Positions 37,311 through 50,517 of a stretch of 64,000 nucleotides of DNA are shown piece after piece. The notes under the pieces were generated by a model. That model saw nothing but the letters and a program-made list of their open reading frames with translations, made no database searches and was not told the DNA's origin. The stretch is taken from the NCBI RefSeq assembly GCF_050436995.1, contig NC_134747.1, forward strand, positions 69,501 through 133,500. Reading direction: 5' to 3'. The stretch's first letter is position 1. The number at the start of each line of letters is the position of its first letter. The translations under genes were made by a program, and so were the position numbers. Origin of the DNA: Anticarsia gemmatalis (taxonomy: Eukaryota; Arthropoda; Insecta; Lepidoptera; Erebidae).

Positions 37311-39620
37311 GGGCCCTGTAATTCACGACAAGTGACAGTTTTCTCCTCAAAACGGACTAAACGAGCCATTAATTGAACTAAATCAATTTTGTATTGAAGT
37401 GAATTAACTAAACTGGTGTAAAATGTTAAGCTCAGGTCAGTCGTTAAGTCTTCAATTATTAATTACACTTGAAAGGATTTGCTAATTAGTTTTTGTTGGA
37501 GACAGTCGGATTATACTTTAAATAATGTTTAAAACTCACTGGATGGTAATTTATACCTCATTTAAATGTTAAAACGAGAACGTGACACGAAAGAGACACA
37601 AAATCGATAGTTGCGGGTTGTGAATTAAAATTGTATAAATAAAAATTATTACCCAGGTATATTTTTTAAAAGCGTAGTGTATTAGGCATTTGCCGCCAGT
37701 AAAAGTCCCTTTCAGCTCAAAAAACAATTTTGTACCTGGATTTATCTCAAAATTGAGAGAAAAGGTATTTCATGTACCTATTCGTAAATGGCTGCAAATT
37801 CCTTCAATTTATTTCTAGAAGGTCTTTATTGCAGAGTATTTTATGAGTGGGTGTCGTGCACGCAGTTCGGAGCCTCATTTGCGAGAGCTTTAACATAACG
37901 CGGCGTTTGACCTGCGAGTGACGCCGGCGGGCGACTTTATCTTGCAGTTAAATTGTTTAGTGTTTGAAGCACCGTCGGAGCACTGTCGGAGCTCTGTCAC
38001 CTGGGAGTACGCGTCGAGGTGACAGATTGAACTCGCCTAAAATATACCTCTACTTTATTACACTTGAAATCTTGATTTATGGCTTTATTTAAACTGCCAG
38101 GTGTCGTTTAGGGGATAAAATAAGTAGTGAAATTCAAATAGTTTTGCGTGATCAATCTTTTTATTCTTGAAGATCCATCTTAAAGTTATGAGTCGTAAGG
38201 CTAAACAACTTTTCACGGATTCACTATTTAAGTTAAGCTTTTTAATAGTATTTGGTATATGAATCTAATTGTGTTATGAGTTATTGTTCTTCGCCCAACT
38301 CTCTTAATTTTCCCATTAAGTTCTTATTAAGGGTGTTTAGAATAAATATAACACATAAGTACTTGACATTAGTCATTGATCTCTACTTAATTAACTATTC
38401 CATTAAATCAACCAAACATAGAATAACATGTATTGTTTATAAATAACTTACTCCATATTTGTTGTTCAAATCAAAGTTCAAACTTCATGTTGTATGACGG
38501 AAGCCTTTCCCAGTACAACTAATTAGTGGTACATAATAATATGTTGATATGAAACAATAGAGCGACCTACTAACTACTTGTGCCCACTAAACTCTCGGCA
38601 CTGGCTCGTAATCGCACACGTGACGATCACTTACAAAGGATTTGAACCTTGAACGTTTCACGTGAACCAGAAGTGTGTCAAATTGTTTATTACTATTTAT
38701 AGTGTGTATTATTTTTACGAAAATTAAGGGACCTAGAGTTTGGGGGCTTGCAGTATCATTAAAAAAGATAGGGAAATGGTTTGCTACGTGCAGTTATTAA
38801 GGCAGACTTTACCTTGCTTTTCATCGCTTCGATATCTGCTACTTAATTTTCCACAGTCGATACATTCGACTATGTATAGTGCGCGTAAGTTAGTTAAAAG
38901 CTTGTAGAAAACAATTCTTGTGAAATACGCTAAGGGCTCTGATCAGTTGTTCATATAAAAATTGACAATAACATCTCGATCGTCGATAGTAGTGGTAGGA
39001 AATTGCCGTCTGATTGAACTTTTGAAAAACTTTAAATTAGTTTCTGTAAAAATGGATTGCGGTTTCCAAAACAAGAACTGGATAAAAGTAGTTTCTGGAA
39101 CGTAAGCATATCTAGAAAAAGTGCTAAAAACGAATATTGATACTTACTCTACCCGCAAGTCGGTATGTTTTGACATCAAAGGTGAATTTCAGATCTATTA
39201 TATTATTTGATCTAATTTACTATAATATATTATAGTACGTCTGTATTGAGCGTTTTTTTTTCTAATTCTATGTCAAACAAAAATGCACTTTTGAAAGGGT
39301 ATAAAAATGACTTAAAGAACGCTCAACTTCACTACTCTCCAATATAAGTACACAGTTAATTTTCAGAACCAATTTTTACCTACAGTTTCAGCACTTCAAG
39401 CTATAGGAAATGAAATGCTAAATCCGCCGGTGCTGCGACAGGAACACTCCCGTATTGAATGTTACATTTTTGCCTAGCTTTGTATTTTGAACTTTGTTCA
39501 TCGTATAGTGTATACTACTGCGCCGCGGATTGTATCGTCACGTGAAGCGCGAATGTGTCCACCGCTTGTTTTTATTGAGCACCGCTATAAATGTTTTATA
39601 TCGGAGCCGCGCTCGGGACC

Positions 39621-39660
39621 AATCGGAACTGTTCGGAAATGTTCGGAATAGTTCGGACAC
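39621..39660 (+). repeat. 10-bp minisatellite GTTCGGAAAT, four units
   Basis: Units AATCGGAACT, GTTCGGAAAT, GTTCGGAATA and GTTCGGACAC are contiguous. Confidence 0.85.
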
Positions 39661-40868
39661 TCTCGCGACCCGCACTCAACGCACACACAAAATAAAACTA
39701 AGGTAGTCTCTCTGTATCTAACTCACTATTTCGACTATTTTTCATTTGCTCCACTGTTTTTCTACGGCAAGCTTACGATAGCAAAATGTATAAAAGGTCG
39801 CATTTGTATTTGCACATGATTGTTTGTTATTAGAAGTAATCCAGTCTGTCTATGCAGGTAAACAATTATAGCGTATGAATAAAACAGTCGTAAATTGTGC
39901 AGTAATTACTAATGTGTCGTAATGTTGTAGATAAAAATATTTAATTCACAAATAGTTGTTTTGAGTTGGTTGTCAATTGTGTCTATTTGTATGTTTGTAA
40001 AAGTGCCTGCGACGCAAGACCAATTCTTACTGCAGGAGTTGTAAAATAAAATCTCCCTCTTTTTCAAGTGGGTAATAATTTAATTATGAACAACTTAAAC
40101 ATGGTTATGTATAAAGTAGTAAGCACATGTAAAGTGTGTGTATGTGTTATGTTATGTGTTTGTTGCGTGAAGGTTATAAACACAAAGATCTTACGTACAG
40201 GCCTCAGTCCTGTACAGTTACATATGCTTTACGATTCCATGACGGTAAAAAAAGGGTTCCATGTCGTTTTAGGGTAGAGACATACTTGACATACAAAGTA
40301 CTGCAGAATTTAAGTAAGCACATAAAACTAAAGTTAGCTGCAACAATAGAACAAAGTAATATGAGTTAAAATAGATTTATGTATAATTTTTGTTCAATGG
40401 CTAATATACTGATAATATCTGACTTACTTGGTTAATAGCCTGGCAAAGGCCTCTTCTCATGACAATCTTCCTTTTGAATTTATGCCACTATGGTCCAATC
40501 TATAATGGCGCTGTGTAACTACTTATCTGGTAAAAAACATTATTGCTTATGGAAAATAGAAGAAGATAAATTAACGCAGTTCAATAGAGTGACGAAACGT
40601 ATGTACAGCGGCTTTCATGCCATATAATGAAATAGCCAAATACGAACACGTCCGAGCATAGCGGTAGTGGTAGTAGGCCGCGAAGGGCGCTCGGAGGCGG
40701 CGGCTTGTTTTATGGCGGCTCGGCGGCGGTGTAAAAACCCTGCATCATAACAACGACGGAAGGACGAGATTACGCCGCGCTCTGGAAATACGCACCGGGA
40801 ATGCTCGCTCACTTAATGACCCACCTTTGTGCACACATACACTTGACAACTGACTACGGTGGCGCCCT

Positions 40869-41033
40869 TCTCTACAGTCGGTACTGACAAGTATCGAGAG
40901 TTTGACAATTAAAATGTACTGCCAAAATAGTCCTTACAGAGCCCGGTAGAGGCGTTAAACAGATTGTAGTGTAAAATTTCTCGACAGCTACCCGGTTGTC
41001 GGTAGTCGATAGTAGTAGAAAATCGAGCTACTG
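40869..41033 (+). repeat. ~165-bp interspersed repeat, copy B
   Basis: Near-complete copy from TCTCTACAGTCGGTACTGAC to GAAAATCGAGCTACTG. It contains AGCCCGGTAGAGGCG and GGTTGTCGGTAGTCGATAGT. Confidence 0.85.
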
Positions 41034-43789
41034 AATGTTTACGTTTGAAATAAGTAATTAGTACATGAAAAGACTAATAGGACCTAAGAGATTTGAGCGG
41101 CAGTGTTAAGCGTCTACTGATGCGTGAAGTCACAGGTTCAATTTCCGGATGAGACTAAAAGCTATGTATAAGAGAGTGTCTTGGGGTCTCACAAGATGCT
41201 GAATTTTGATAAATTCAAATTTGTTTTTTTTTTTACTAAACATAACTTTCCAAATCTGTAGATTCATTAAGACTACGAACTAATTCCTAACCTAAAATTC
41301 ATCCTAGAATAGTTCAAGACGAACAACTAAACCTAACTCTGTACATTCTATACAATACACCCACATTACCGGTGAGTGAGGTTAACCGGAATAAACCGGA
41401 ATATACTAGCTATATACCTACAGACAGTACAAGTGTACATACATCATTACTTACTTACCTCTTGTTTCCAAGTAACCGCACTAAGTGCACACAATCAACT
41501 ACATTCACCTATTTTATCTGATACTCAGCTTTTGCATTAGACTTTGTTCTTCTTGAAGGCGTTCTATGAAAAATTACCTGTGTCCTTTTTCAGGATATTC
41601 GGATACTTTATTTGAGTCCCTAAAGCGAAAAATACAAAATTACTGTCGTAGTTGAATACAAAAACCTCTGAAAGTAATTTTTACTGAAATTTGCTAAAGT
41701 AAACTAGCATTTATTTCAATTCTAAATAACAGTCTGATTGCATGGGCTAACATTTATTAACTGAAAACTACGTTTTAGATGACGTTTCTTCGAACGACTG
41801 ACAGAGCAAAACGACTTAATTCTACAATTCAAGCAGTAATTACTGATCGTTGAACAAAATTACACTCTTTAAAACTTGTTGAAAGAGTTGTGAGAGTGTC
41901 ACTACAAATTTATACAAAAGCTTGAAGCGAGAACTATCGTGAACGACAGCTTGCGCGTATTATCTACTGTGAGTGCTATGACTAAAACCATCCGTTTTAA
42001 TCGTCCCATTAAATTATTCATTGCGATGTAAAACGGGCGTGTGCGGGGGGTGAGGTGGAGGGAGGCACGGGGGAGGGGGTCGAAAGATTGGAAAAACGCG
42101 GGTAATCAAAGAATTAATTGATTCTCGCCAATACCTTTGTACCTCGTCTCCATAAAAAGAGGATTACGGTTGTTCGAGAGGTATTTTTAAGAAATTAATT
42201 GTTGTATAATTGTTGCGGAGAGCTGTTTGCGTGGCTGCGCCTGATTGGTGGATGTCCCGGGAGTCGCGGCCGGCGAGATAACAATGTCGCTTTTGTCTAT
42301 CGAGATAATAAAATGGTTTCGTTATTTTATTTTGCGGGATACCTTGACTATAGACTTGATAGACTATTTGTATAACTATGGATTTGATTGATACCAAACG
42401 TAACATGAAAGAAAATTTGTTATAGTTCAGACAATTGTAAGGTATAGTGCTATCAATTTACTACAAAACTGTCGCCGTTTTACACAAGTTCGGGTGTTCT
42501 CTCTGTCGGTCTGTTGTTTGCTCTGTGAAGCTCACTCGTGTAAATGAAAAATCTCAGCCCCGAAAAACACTAACGACGAGACTCGCAAGAAAAATGGCCA
42601 ATTACACATTCGCTTTGTTGTCACTCCACTCCTCGCCACACTCTACACTCCACACCACTTCGCGTCACTCAACCAGACATGGAACCATATTTTTTTATTA
42701 CCTCACAATTGTTATACCCGCAGGAGTTAGTCTGTAATAAGGGACCAGCCTGTTGCTATAAACCTGGTTATGACAATCGGATTTCGACAACATATGATAA
42801 CATTTTGAACCCACTTCACATTTTTCTAATACTCTACATTTTGCAACAAAAGCATCTTCTTTTATTTTATATTTTGATCGTTAATGAAAGGTTCCAATCT
42901 GCGTAGTTTATATCAGCTATCTGGTTATATCTCATATAACGAGGTCCATTAACGCTCGCGGATCGACAAATTACGGCTGGTATTAATTTTTACTACATTG
43001 CCTTTTGGAAAGGATCGTTAACCTGAGTGCACGCTCAGACCTACCTACTCATATCAATGTGTCTCTTGTAAGGTTCAAGGACAGCGTTGTACCGTTTGTT
43101 TTATGAAACTAGCTTCGGTCCGCGTCCCGGTGACATTTCCCGGCGTAAATAAAACAGTACCTATTTAAAGTAAACCTAGTTTTTCGGATTTGCCCGCGAT
43201 CTTTTTTTGCACATAAGACTGATTCCACTAGCTAGGCTTTAGCACAGTTTGTTAATGTGATTCACTCATAGACCAGTAATAGGGTTTCAATTAATTTTAG
43301 TTACATAGGATCAATTACATCTAAGGTTAGAATTTCTACACAGCGACATAAAGAGGTGACCTTGAACGTATGAGATTCTTCCTAGTTATAAACCCTAAGA
43401 GGGGTATATTTCCCTTGCCTCATGTCCAGTACATTGAGTGCACGCTATAACAATAAAGCAGCCGTCCCTCGGAGGGTGACTGTGAGGTTTACGGCTCCGC
43501 AGCTTCCGCCATCAACCCCATCATGTAGCTCACTCAAATAATGTGTTGAAAGAAGCTGAGATAAACATGGAGTGAGTAGAAAGTAGTAGACAAATTTCTG
43601 ATTTCGAGAACTAGATTTTAATTGAGATTTTGGCTAGATGTTTAGTTTAGCAAAGGTATGTATGTTGAATTTTCTCTTCCGTAATATTTAAAACGTGACT
43701 TGTCTGCCATACTCTTCGCTGTTCAGTTATTAGAAAACTTGTAACTCTTGAAAATCTGCGCAACATAATAATATTATTATTATTTACAC
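41034..43789. other. Non-coding tract
   Basis: No supported gene. A degenerate tRNA-like B box (GGTTCAATTTCC, near 41142) may mark a SINE relic at about 41086-41200. G-rich runs lie at 42035-42079. A repeat relic (AACTAGCTTCGGTCCGCGTC) is at 43107-43151. The plus-strand frame at 42447-42737 has no domain. Confidence 0.45.
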
Positions 43790-43922
43790 GGTAATGTCGA
43801 GTATATTATGTCAAAATACTTCTTATGGAGCCCGGTAGAGGCTCTAAACATGTTTTCGTGTAATATTTTTCGAATGCTAGCCGATTGTCGGTAGACGACA
43901 GTAGTAGAGAATCGAGCTGCTG
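43790..43922 (+). repeat. ~165-bp interspersed repeat, copy C (internally deleted)
   Basis: It retains AATGTCGAGTAT, GGAGCCCGGTAGAGGC, GATTGTCGGTAGACGACAGT and AGAGAATCGAGCTGCTG. The AGTTTGACATTAAAATGTAC block is missing. Confidence 0.75.
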
Positions 43923-44081
43923 TATCCTAATAATTAGTTGCACCAAAACCCTTGGCTAGAACACAACACTAACTAAAGTAAACTGTTATATTGGTTGCAC
44001 CGCACGTTGTTGACTCGCACATTATTATTAACTACACTACACACTACACCGTGCTCAGTGTTCAGTGCTGCGATGTTAGCG

Positions 44082-44089
44082 TGACGTCA
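44082..44089. promoter_or_regulatory. TGACGTCA palindrome 8
   Basis: Context GCGTGACGTCACTATCACGC, about 430 bp upstream of a GC island. Confidence 0.4.
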
Positions 44090-44514
44090 CTATCACGCCG
44101 TGTTTGATCCTGTACCGCGGAGCCGGAGGTCTCTGTCGATTGCCGAGCGTGTGCCGCGATACTCTGTATCCGGTAATTAGACTTGTTTAGAACGTGGTTT
44201 AGATAGAAAGTTATTTTCTATGTATCGCTTAAATACTTTTATTTTCTCTTAATTTCCAACGTTAGGATTATATTTTTGTTCAAGTAAGTGAAGATCTTCA
44301 AAGTTTAGCAACAAAGGTAAACTTACTCGTGTTGTACTGATCTACGACTGCAAGCAAAAAGCATTTCGAAATAAACGTGACAAACCATTTATATTTCCCA
44401 AATGTAGATCGAAACAATATTCCATAAGCAGCTTTACAGCTGTTTGTTGTACCCTTTAACCATCGTCCCAACACCGTGACACGTAACATAGCGAGCTGAC
44501 AGCGTGACTTATAA

Positions 44515-44660
44515 ACACGCCCGACCTCGCCCGCCTCGCCCGCCGCGCACTCTGCACCCGAAATAATAGCGAGTGTATTATTTACGAGTGAACGAGTGTT
44601 CGAGCGAGGCGAGGCGAGGCGGCGCGGCGCGGGCGCGGAGCGAGGCGAGCGCATCGCAGC
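44515..44660. other. GC island with CGCCTCGCC and GAGGCGAG arrays
   Basis: CCTCGCCCG-type repeats at 44524-44550 are mirrored on the other strand by GAGGCGAGGCGAGGCGGCGC at 44604-44630, so the two halves are inverted relative to each other around an AT-rich core. It could fold back or be a promoter island. Confidence 0.5.
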
Positions 44661-46267
44661 ATTAGCCGAACAAAACGCTCCTCGCGAATAATTCACTCGC
44701 GAACTTGCAGCGTTTAAGTGCCCTCCAGCCCCCGGCTTTGATTAATACTTTTCTTCGCATCCACATATGCAGTCAAAAACAAACCTAAGTACCGACTTAT
44801 AAGCTTCAATATGGAACGGCTAGTGTGCAAGTGTGTCTGGGGAATTTCTTTCGAATGTTCTTCTATATATCTTGCGAGTATAATCCGCTGTGTTCGCAGG
44901 AAAAATCTCTATTGCACCGGTTCAGATGCATTTTCAGTGATTTTCCACTTTGGGTTCACACTCCCCCCGCGTCCCGGGGTCGTCCCCTCTCTCGTCGCGG
45001 TGCATGTGAGGGGAGAGGGGGGGTTACAATCGTTAGATACGTTTTCCAGTGAGTTGTCGTTTTATTTCATTAGCGGTGAGACGAGTGCGCGACGCGGTGC
45101 GAGGTGCGGTGTAATGAAATACGCGAATACTCACTTGTTTTATTAGCGCTGTACAACGAGCGAGTGATATATGCGCACTTGTTAATGAGCTGTTGCTTTT
45201 CATACTGTCTACATTATCGTTTTAAACATAACTCTATGAAACTAGACGCTTCACCTATCAAGTTTCGTAGAACTGCACCAAACTAGAGTGGAAACTACTC
45301 TTATTTATTTTGAACAAATCAAACGTTTATCTCATAAATATTTTGCTCACAACCTGATCCTTTTATCCTGATAACCATCAAAACGATCTTGCAGCGGTGG
45401 TGGTGATATTATTGAAAGTATAATTACTTATTAATACTTATAGATAGCGCCACTGAACCGCGGATGTAGCACAAAGTATCGCAGCACAGCGACGGATGTA
45501 AATAACATCGTGCTACCGCGTGCTACTGCACTTACTTGTACATTAATTAAACTTAAACAGTCTTCAGATAGTTTACTACCGGTGAACGATCTAAAACATG
45601 TCTATAAGGAAAATAGAATGAACAACACAATATATCAAATACTGTTGAGGAAAAAAAATCTTATCAATAAAATAGAATAACTTGAACAGTTAATAAGCTA
45701 TCCGTTAAGCAACCGGTTCAATATTGAAGCGATAAATGTTTCAATATTTCGTGTTCCGTCCACCGCCACCGTTACAATCCAAAACGTGCTTTGAGAGAAC
45801 TCGAATTTTATTTTCAGCTATTTGCTGAAAGTCTCCAACGAGATGCCAATCTCGTCTCGCCAGTGGAAAACCACCCTATAATACCCACCAGTGGGTATAC
45901 CCGTATACCGGGGTGTCCGGGGTATTCCCTCTCGCCGGGGTTCCTCCCATCTGTTCCGAATGAAACCCTTGCAGTTTTCGTTCCAAATGAGTTTTTTATT
46001 GCATTACCGAGGGATGATTAATTACGCCGCGGGAGGGCTGACTGCTATCGGACACCCTTCTCACTCGCAGGTCGTGCCTGCTCCAATTAATGCAGATTAT
46101 AATATTTCACGAATTTTCGTATTAATGGTTTGTAATTAGGAGCCTTATACTTTTTCGATTGTGTAAGAAGTTTGAGCGGATATGCCTTTTGGTAAACCAT
46201 GTACAAAGATTTTTCAATGAAATCACTGTTACGTAACATATAAACTCTTCATCTAATTTATCACTTT

Positions 46268-46325
46268 GCGGTTCCCATCTATGGAATGACCACTCAGTGG
46301 TTGTTTAACCCACAGATCGTTTTCC
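46268..46325 (+). repeat. Fragment of the 29935-30118 repeat family
   Basis: CCCATCTATGGAATGACC and GTTTAACCCACAGATCGTTT match 30053-30105 closely. Confidence 0.65.
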
Positions 46326-46964
46326 GCCGTTTGTCGCCTACATATAAACTTACATTCTGTACGAAGACATAATCTCACTTAGTTTTAGTTTCTTATAAAT
46401 GCTTAGACTCATTTACTAACAAACCCGCACTTTTGAAATAAATATACATAAATACTTAACAATTAAAACATAAAACCTTCTTCAACAATCGAAGGGGATT
46501 CGAACTACGTTAAATAATTCACACAAATGTATTATGAACGAGTACTTTGTGTATTGATTGAGTGAAATCCGTCCAAGTTTCAATAACACTACACTACAGT
46601 CCTACAGTATGTATAGCGAGTTATTGAGCGACAGGTGAATGAAGCTCATTGTTCATTAACCGGCTGATATTTCACACAACTTTGTTTCAGTTTTAAACTT
46701 TAAATATTTGTATTAAATACCTTTTGTTTCGAGACGATTATCATTTAATATTCAAAGTAAGAAAGGCTTGGAGGATTCTGAAATAGTATTTTTTTAAACT
46801 TTATCATAATTATTCCTTGCATTAAATATAACTTCTACCTCTAGAGGTTTAGACAGGCTTAGGCTCAGACAAATATTTTTGTCAATTTACAGGGAGCAAT
46901 CTACACTTTCAAAGTTTTTCTTACTGCTCTAGCGTCACTTAGTCGTCCCCTGCCCATGAAACAA

Positions 46965-46972
46965 TGACGTCA
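46965..46972. promoter_or_regulatory. TGACGTCA palindrome 9
   Basis: Context AATGACGTCATAA in AT-rich DNA. Confidence 0.3.
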
Positions 46973-47730
46973 TAAAAAAAGCTTTTTCCATTCGTTAACC
47001 AATCAACGAACAACTTTTAAAACAACAGGGTGCACATAAATTGGTAATTTCAACAAAAACATATCAAAAATAAAACACGAAACGACTGTTTTCAATTTAC
47101 AGCCTCCATGCAATCTAAACTTGTGCCATACATCGAGAACAAAACAATGTTATATAATAACTCTTTCGATTGTTACATTATGTCGGAATACATTACTCGT
47201 CGCGGGAACTCAGCTGCGCCCCGACTCGTTTAAATAACGCAATCATCGTAAAACATTTTGATATGAACGAGGACTTGTTTGTACTTGCATACTTCAATAT
47301 GATGACTACTTATTACAAGTTTCTACAAGTTTTAAGGTTACGTCCGTTGCAAAATGATTATAGAGCCTACCATGACGCAGCCATCGTATTAGTTCGACTG
47401 CCATATGACATAAGCTTGTATTTTTATCTGTTAATTTCTCGTTCCCGATATTTCCACGATACAGGATTCATTGTTAGCATGATAGCTATTGTTCGCGTTC
47501 TTCATGGTATTAATATAGGAATGTTATAAGATGGGTACTGTGTAAGCCATACTACGAGCCTCCTAATCTCAAATACCATACAATGTCAACTTTTAAGCAC
47601 GATAAAACTACTACTCCAGACCATACCGCGCAGTGTACACTGAGCTTAACTTTATAATCTTATAACGGACACGGTACACTCGTTAACAGTAATTGTGTCG
47701 TCATTGTCTCACAATGCAGTTGCACACAAA

Positions 47731-47765
47731 TGTACGCGAGTGTGCGCGAGTGTGCGCGAGTGTAC
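47731..47765 (+). repeat. 10-bp tandem array TGTGCGCGAG
   Basis: TGTACGCGAG, TGTGCGCGAG and TGTGCGCGAG are contiguous, followed by a partial unit. Confidence 0.8.
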
Positions 47766-49050
47766 TTATTAATATTAATAATCGCTGATTGGTCCGTTGA
47801 TTGGACGGTCGCCGGCGCGGCCGCCGATAATTACTGAAGCGATAAATAACAACATGTCGTTGTGGGACACTCGGTTTAAAAATAATAATGTAGATTGACG
47901 GTGCGGGAAACACAATGGTTAAAGTTGACAAAACTTTATTAGTTGCCTTGGATATGGATGGATAGGCCATAGATGAGTTCCATTAACTATATACTATATA
48001 ATTATATACCCCAAAAAGATTACATTTCGCTATTTGAAATTTTAGTCCCGTCATCTATTGCACTATTACAGAGGGCAACCTATTGCTATACTCCAATAAA
48101 GTTAACAAACTCTGCGTTATTGCTGAGGGTATTCTATTACAAATTTGAGAAGATCAATAGCACTTTACCCAGCAAACTCGAGACCTCGTGATCAACAGTC
48201 ATAATATGTAATACTACTTAGACTGCAGCAGCGATGGTCTTCTCAAATAATATCCACATAAACTGGTCGTAAACTTACCAATCTTTCATACCCCACATAT
48301 TAATAAGCATATTTCCATGTCCCTGCTATCAAAGCAATAGTAATAAGTTAACAACACAGTCGTAACAGTGAATGTTGCATCGCCATGACGTAGCATTGAG
48401 ACATAAACAACGGATACACTTTATAACGTCCATTCTGTTTTATATCACAACACATTCAACACTTTACGACACACTAACTATATAAAAACTGCTTTTTTTC
48501 ATAAACATCAGTTTCGTCTTCTATGGTATAATTAGAAATAACATATGTCGCGGTACTTTTACCATTTTACATTGGTACATTAGTATCTCTAAAGCAAAAG
48601 TTTGAGCGTATAAAATATATCATACCAAATATCATCAAATATAATTCATTGGACAAATCACAAACGGTCATTTGATTCCAAACTAAGCAGAACTGGTACT
48701 ATGGTCACCAAATAATTGATAAATATACTTCGAAATACATACTTATATAGATTAATTGACAACCAGGCTCAGAACAGAATTTTACAGTGAATTTTATAAT
48801 GAAATAAGTCATACACTATAGATTTCACTATTAAATCCTTTCAGTTTTGTAAACGCAAAGCTTCAATGTTACAAGTATAGAATTTAGTAGTTGTATTAGG
48901 TAATTAGCGTCATAGTATCTAGTATACGTTTATCAAATTGAACATTGAGCCGTGATGAAGTCATAGAGGCAATTCTCATAGCTCCAGCACAGCGATAGTG
49001 AAGCGACGCCGCGGGAATAGTAATAGTCTAATTACTTCACTATCACGCGG

Positions 49051-49098
49051 CGTAGCGCCGTAGAGGCGTAGCGTCGTAGCGGCGTAGCAGCGTAGTCG
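49051..49098 (+). repeat. CGTAGC tandem array 3 (exact 8-bp period)
   Basis: CGTAG starts at 49051, 49059, 49067, 49075, 49083 and 49091, an exact 8-bp period over six units. Confidence 0.85.
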
Positions 49099-50465
49099 CG
49101 GGACGACGGTGTGATACGACGGGTGGTACGTAATTGGGTTACCGAATAATTACTCAATATGATAAGGATTTGTGTAATGAAATCTGAAATTGATGAAGTA
49201 AGTAATAGGGTAATGTTAGGAAAATACAACATTGAATAATACTTTACTTACTACTGTATATCATAGGTAACAAAAATAATAAGGATCATAAAAAAACGAA
49301 ATTTTCTACATCGTCCTGTCATTCACTTCAGCTGTTAAGCTTCACCTCAACGCATAGCATACCGATAGAGTTGAGTTAAACTACAAATTTTCAAGAAACA
49401 AAGCCATTTGAAAAGAATTCTCAAATAATGTGACGTTTCATCAATAACAATGTAAAAGCAACAAATCAACGGTATCGGTCGGGAGCGGCTCTGTACGGCC
49501 TGGTAGCGGCGCAGTACGGGCACATCCATTAATTGGGGGCCATTATCCAGCAATGATGAGGCGTCGCTGGCCTGCCGCTGTCACGTGCCAATCAAAACAT
49601 AAAGCCAAGCTTCACTCAACTTACAAGTATTAAAATTTCTAGACGGCTGGAGTCTTGCTAAAGCTTGTACCATACTGCAAGCGAAGCTATTTGTTACATG
49701 TTTAATTACACAACTTTAGACCTCAGAAGGCAAACTTTTCAGATAGGAAAAATCTTATCACTTGGATAGTACCAATTATTTTATTTACCGTACTGTCATT
49801 ATGCTAAGTGCAGTTACTGAATCCCTTTAGTAACTAAAAATTTGCTTCATGATTATAAAGCCCACCCTAATTCTACCCATTGCGCATTGCTGAGTATAAA
49901 CCTCTCTTTGACGAAGCTACGCTCTCCGATCTCTTACTAATCTCATAACTAGAAATTCATACAAATAATTAGCTACAAAATATCTTGTACTACATCACCT
50001 CCCTAAGCGAGTAGCCGTCTAAAGTCCCACTAAGTTGGTCGGTCCCGTGGACTGAGAGCTTACAACTATTTACTTATAAAACATTTTATCGTAATTACTC
50101 GCACTTGGCCGCGCCGAAGCGCTCCAAGTGTTCAAACGACCGCTCTTCTAATACTTCTAGTACATACTGTACAATGTACTGTATACTGTGGGTACTTAGC
50201 TTAATGATCGGATCAACGGTTTTGTATCGAATGGCTGAGATTTTATCTAACTTTTTATCGGTTAAAGGAAAGCTAATTGTTTTGTAAGTTCTAAAGGATT
50301 TTTATTGTTCTGCACTTTATTCCACATTTATAAACCAAAAACATCATCAAGAAAGTGATAATAGAAAATATTCAAGGTATTCTGAAGGGCCTCTATTACC
50401 TGAGATCATGTAAAAATAACGCGCACAATATTTAAGTTAAATTGAAATCGTTTATTCATAACGTT

Positions 50466-50517
50466 GTGTCGGGCGCGGGCCCCGGGCCCCCGGGCGGCGC
50501 GGCGGCGGGGCCCCGAC
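50466..50517. other. GC-rich imperfect palindrome
   Basis: TGTCGGG at the left pairs with CCCGACA at the right. Between them are GGGCCCCGGGCCC and GGCGGCGCGGCGG-like runs with much internal complementarity, in AT-rich surroundings. Confidence 0.5.

Larger units (their letters stand above)
34088..40868. other. Non-coding tract
   Basis: No supported gene. It includes a tRNA-like repeat fragment (34236-34302), a CRE-type site, a GC patch (35030-35115), a dispersed-repeat fragment (35640-35730), 10-bp arrays (37251-37310 and 39621-39660), a GC patch (36005-36035) and a possible very diverged copy of the ~165-bp repeat (38855-39000). The minus-strand frame at 37070-37369 is Arg-rich because it crosses the GC array. 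The GC-rich stretch near 40665-40735 gives another such frame. Confidence 0.5.

Noticed and set aside
38855..39000. Sixth copy of the ~165-bp interspersed repeat
   Set aside because: Only GGCTCTGATCAG and CGTCGATAGTAGTGGTAGG resemble the family, so similarity is too weak for a firm call without alignment.
39240..39330. Small MITE with TTGAGCGTT / AACGCTCAA arms
   Set aside because: The 9-bp arms are short, no target duplication is visible, and chance cannot be excluded.
41086..41200. Possible tRNA gene or SINE head with GGTTCAATTTCC
   Set aside because: The B box is imperfect and no clear A box or cloverleaf can be drawn; noted only as a possible relic inside the non-coding tract.
44298..44696. 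132-codon minus-strand open frame
   Set aside because: It opens with GTG rather than ATG, crosses the GC island where the peptide is Arg/Ala/Pro-rich by composition, and has no recognisable domain or splice context.
47170..47529. 119-codon plus-strand open frame
   Set aside because: It opens with TTG, its first Met is a third of the way in, and it shows no domain, promoter or splice support. It is probably a chance frame.
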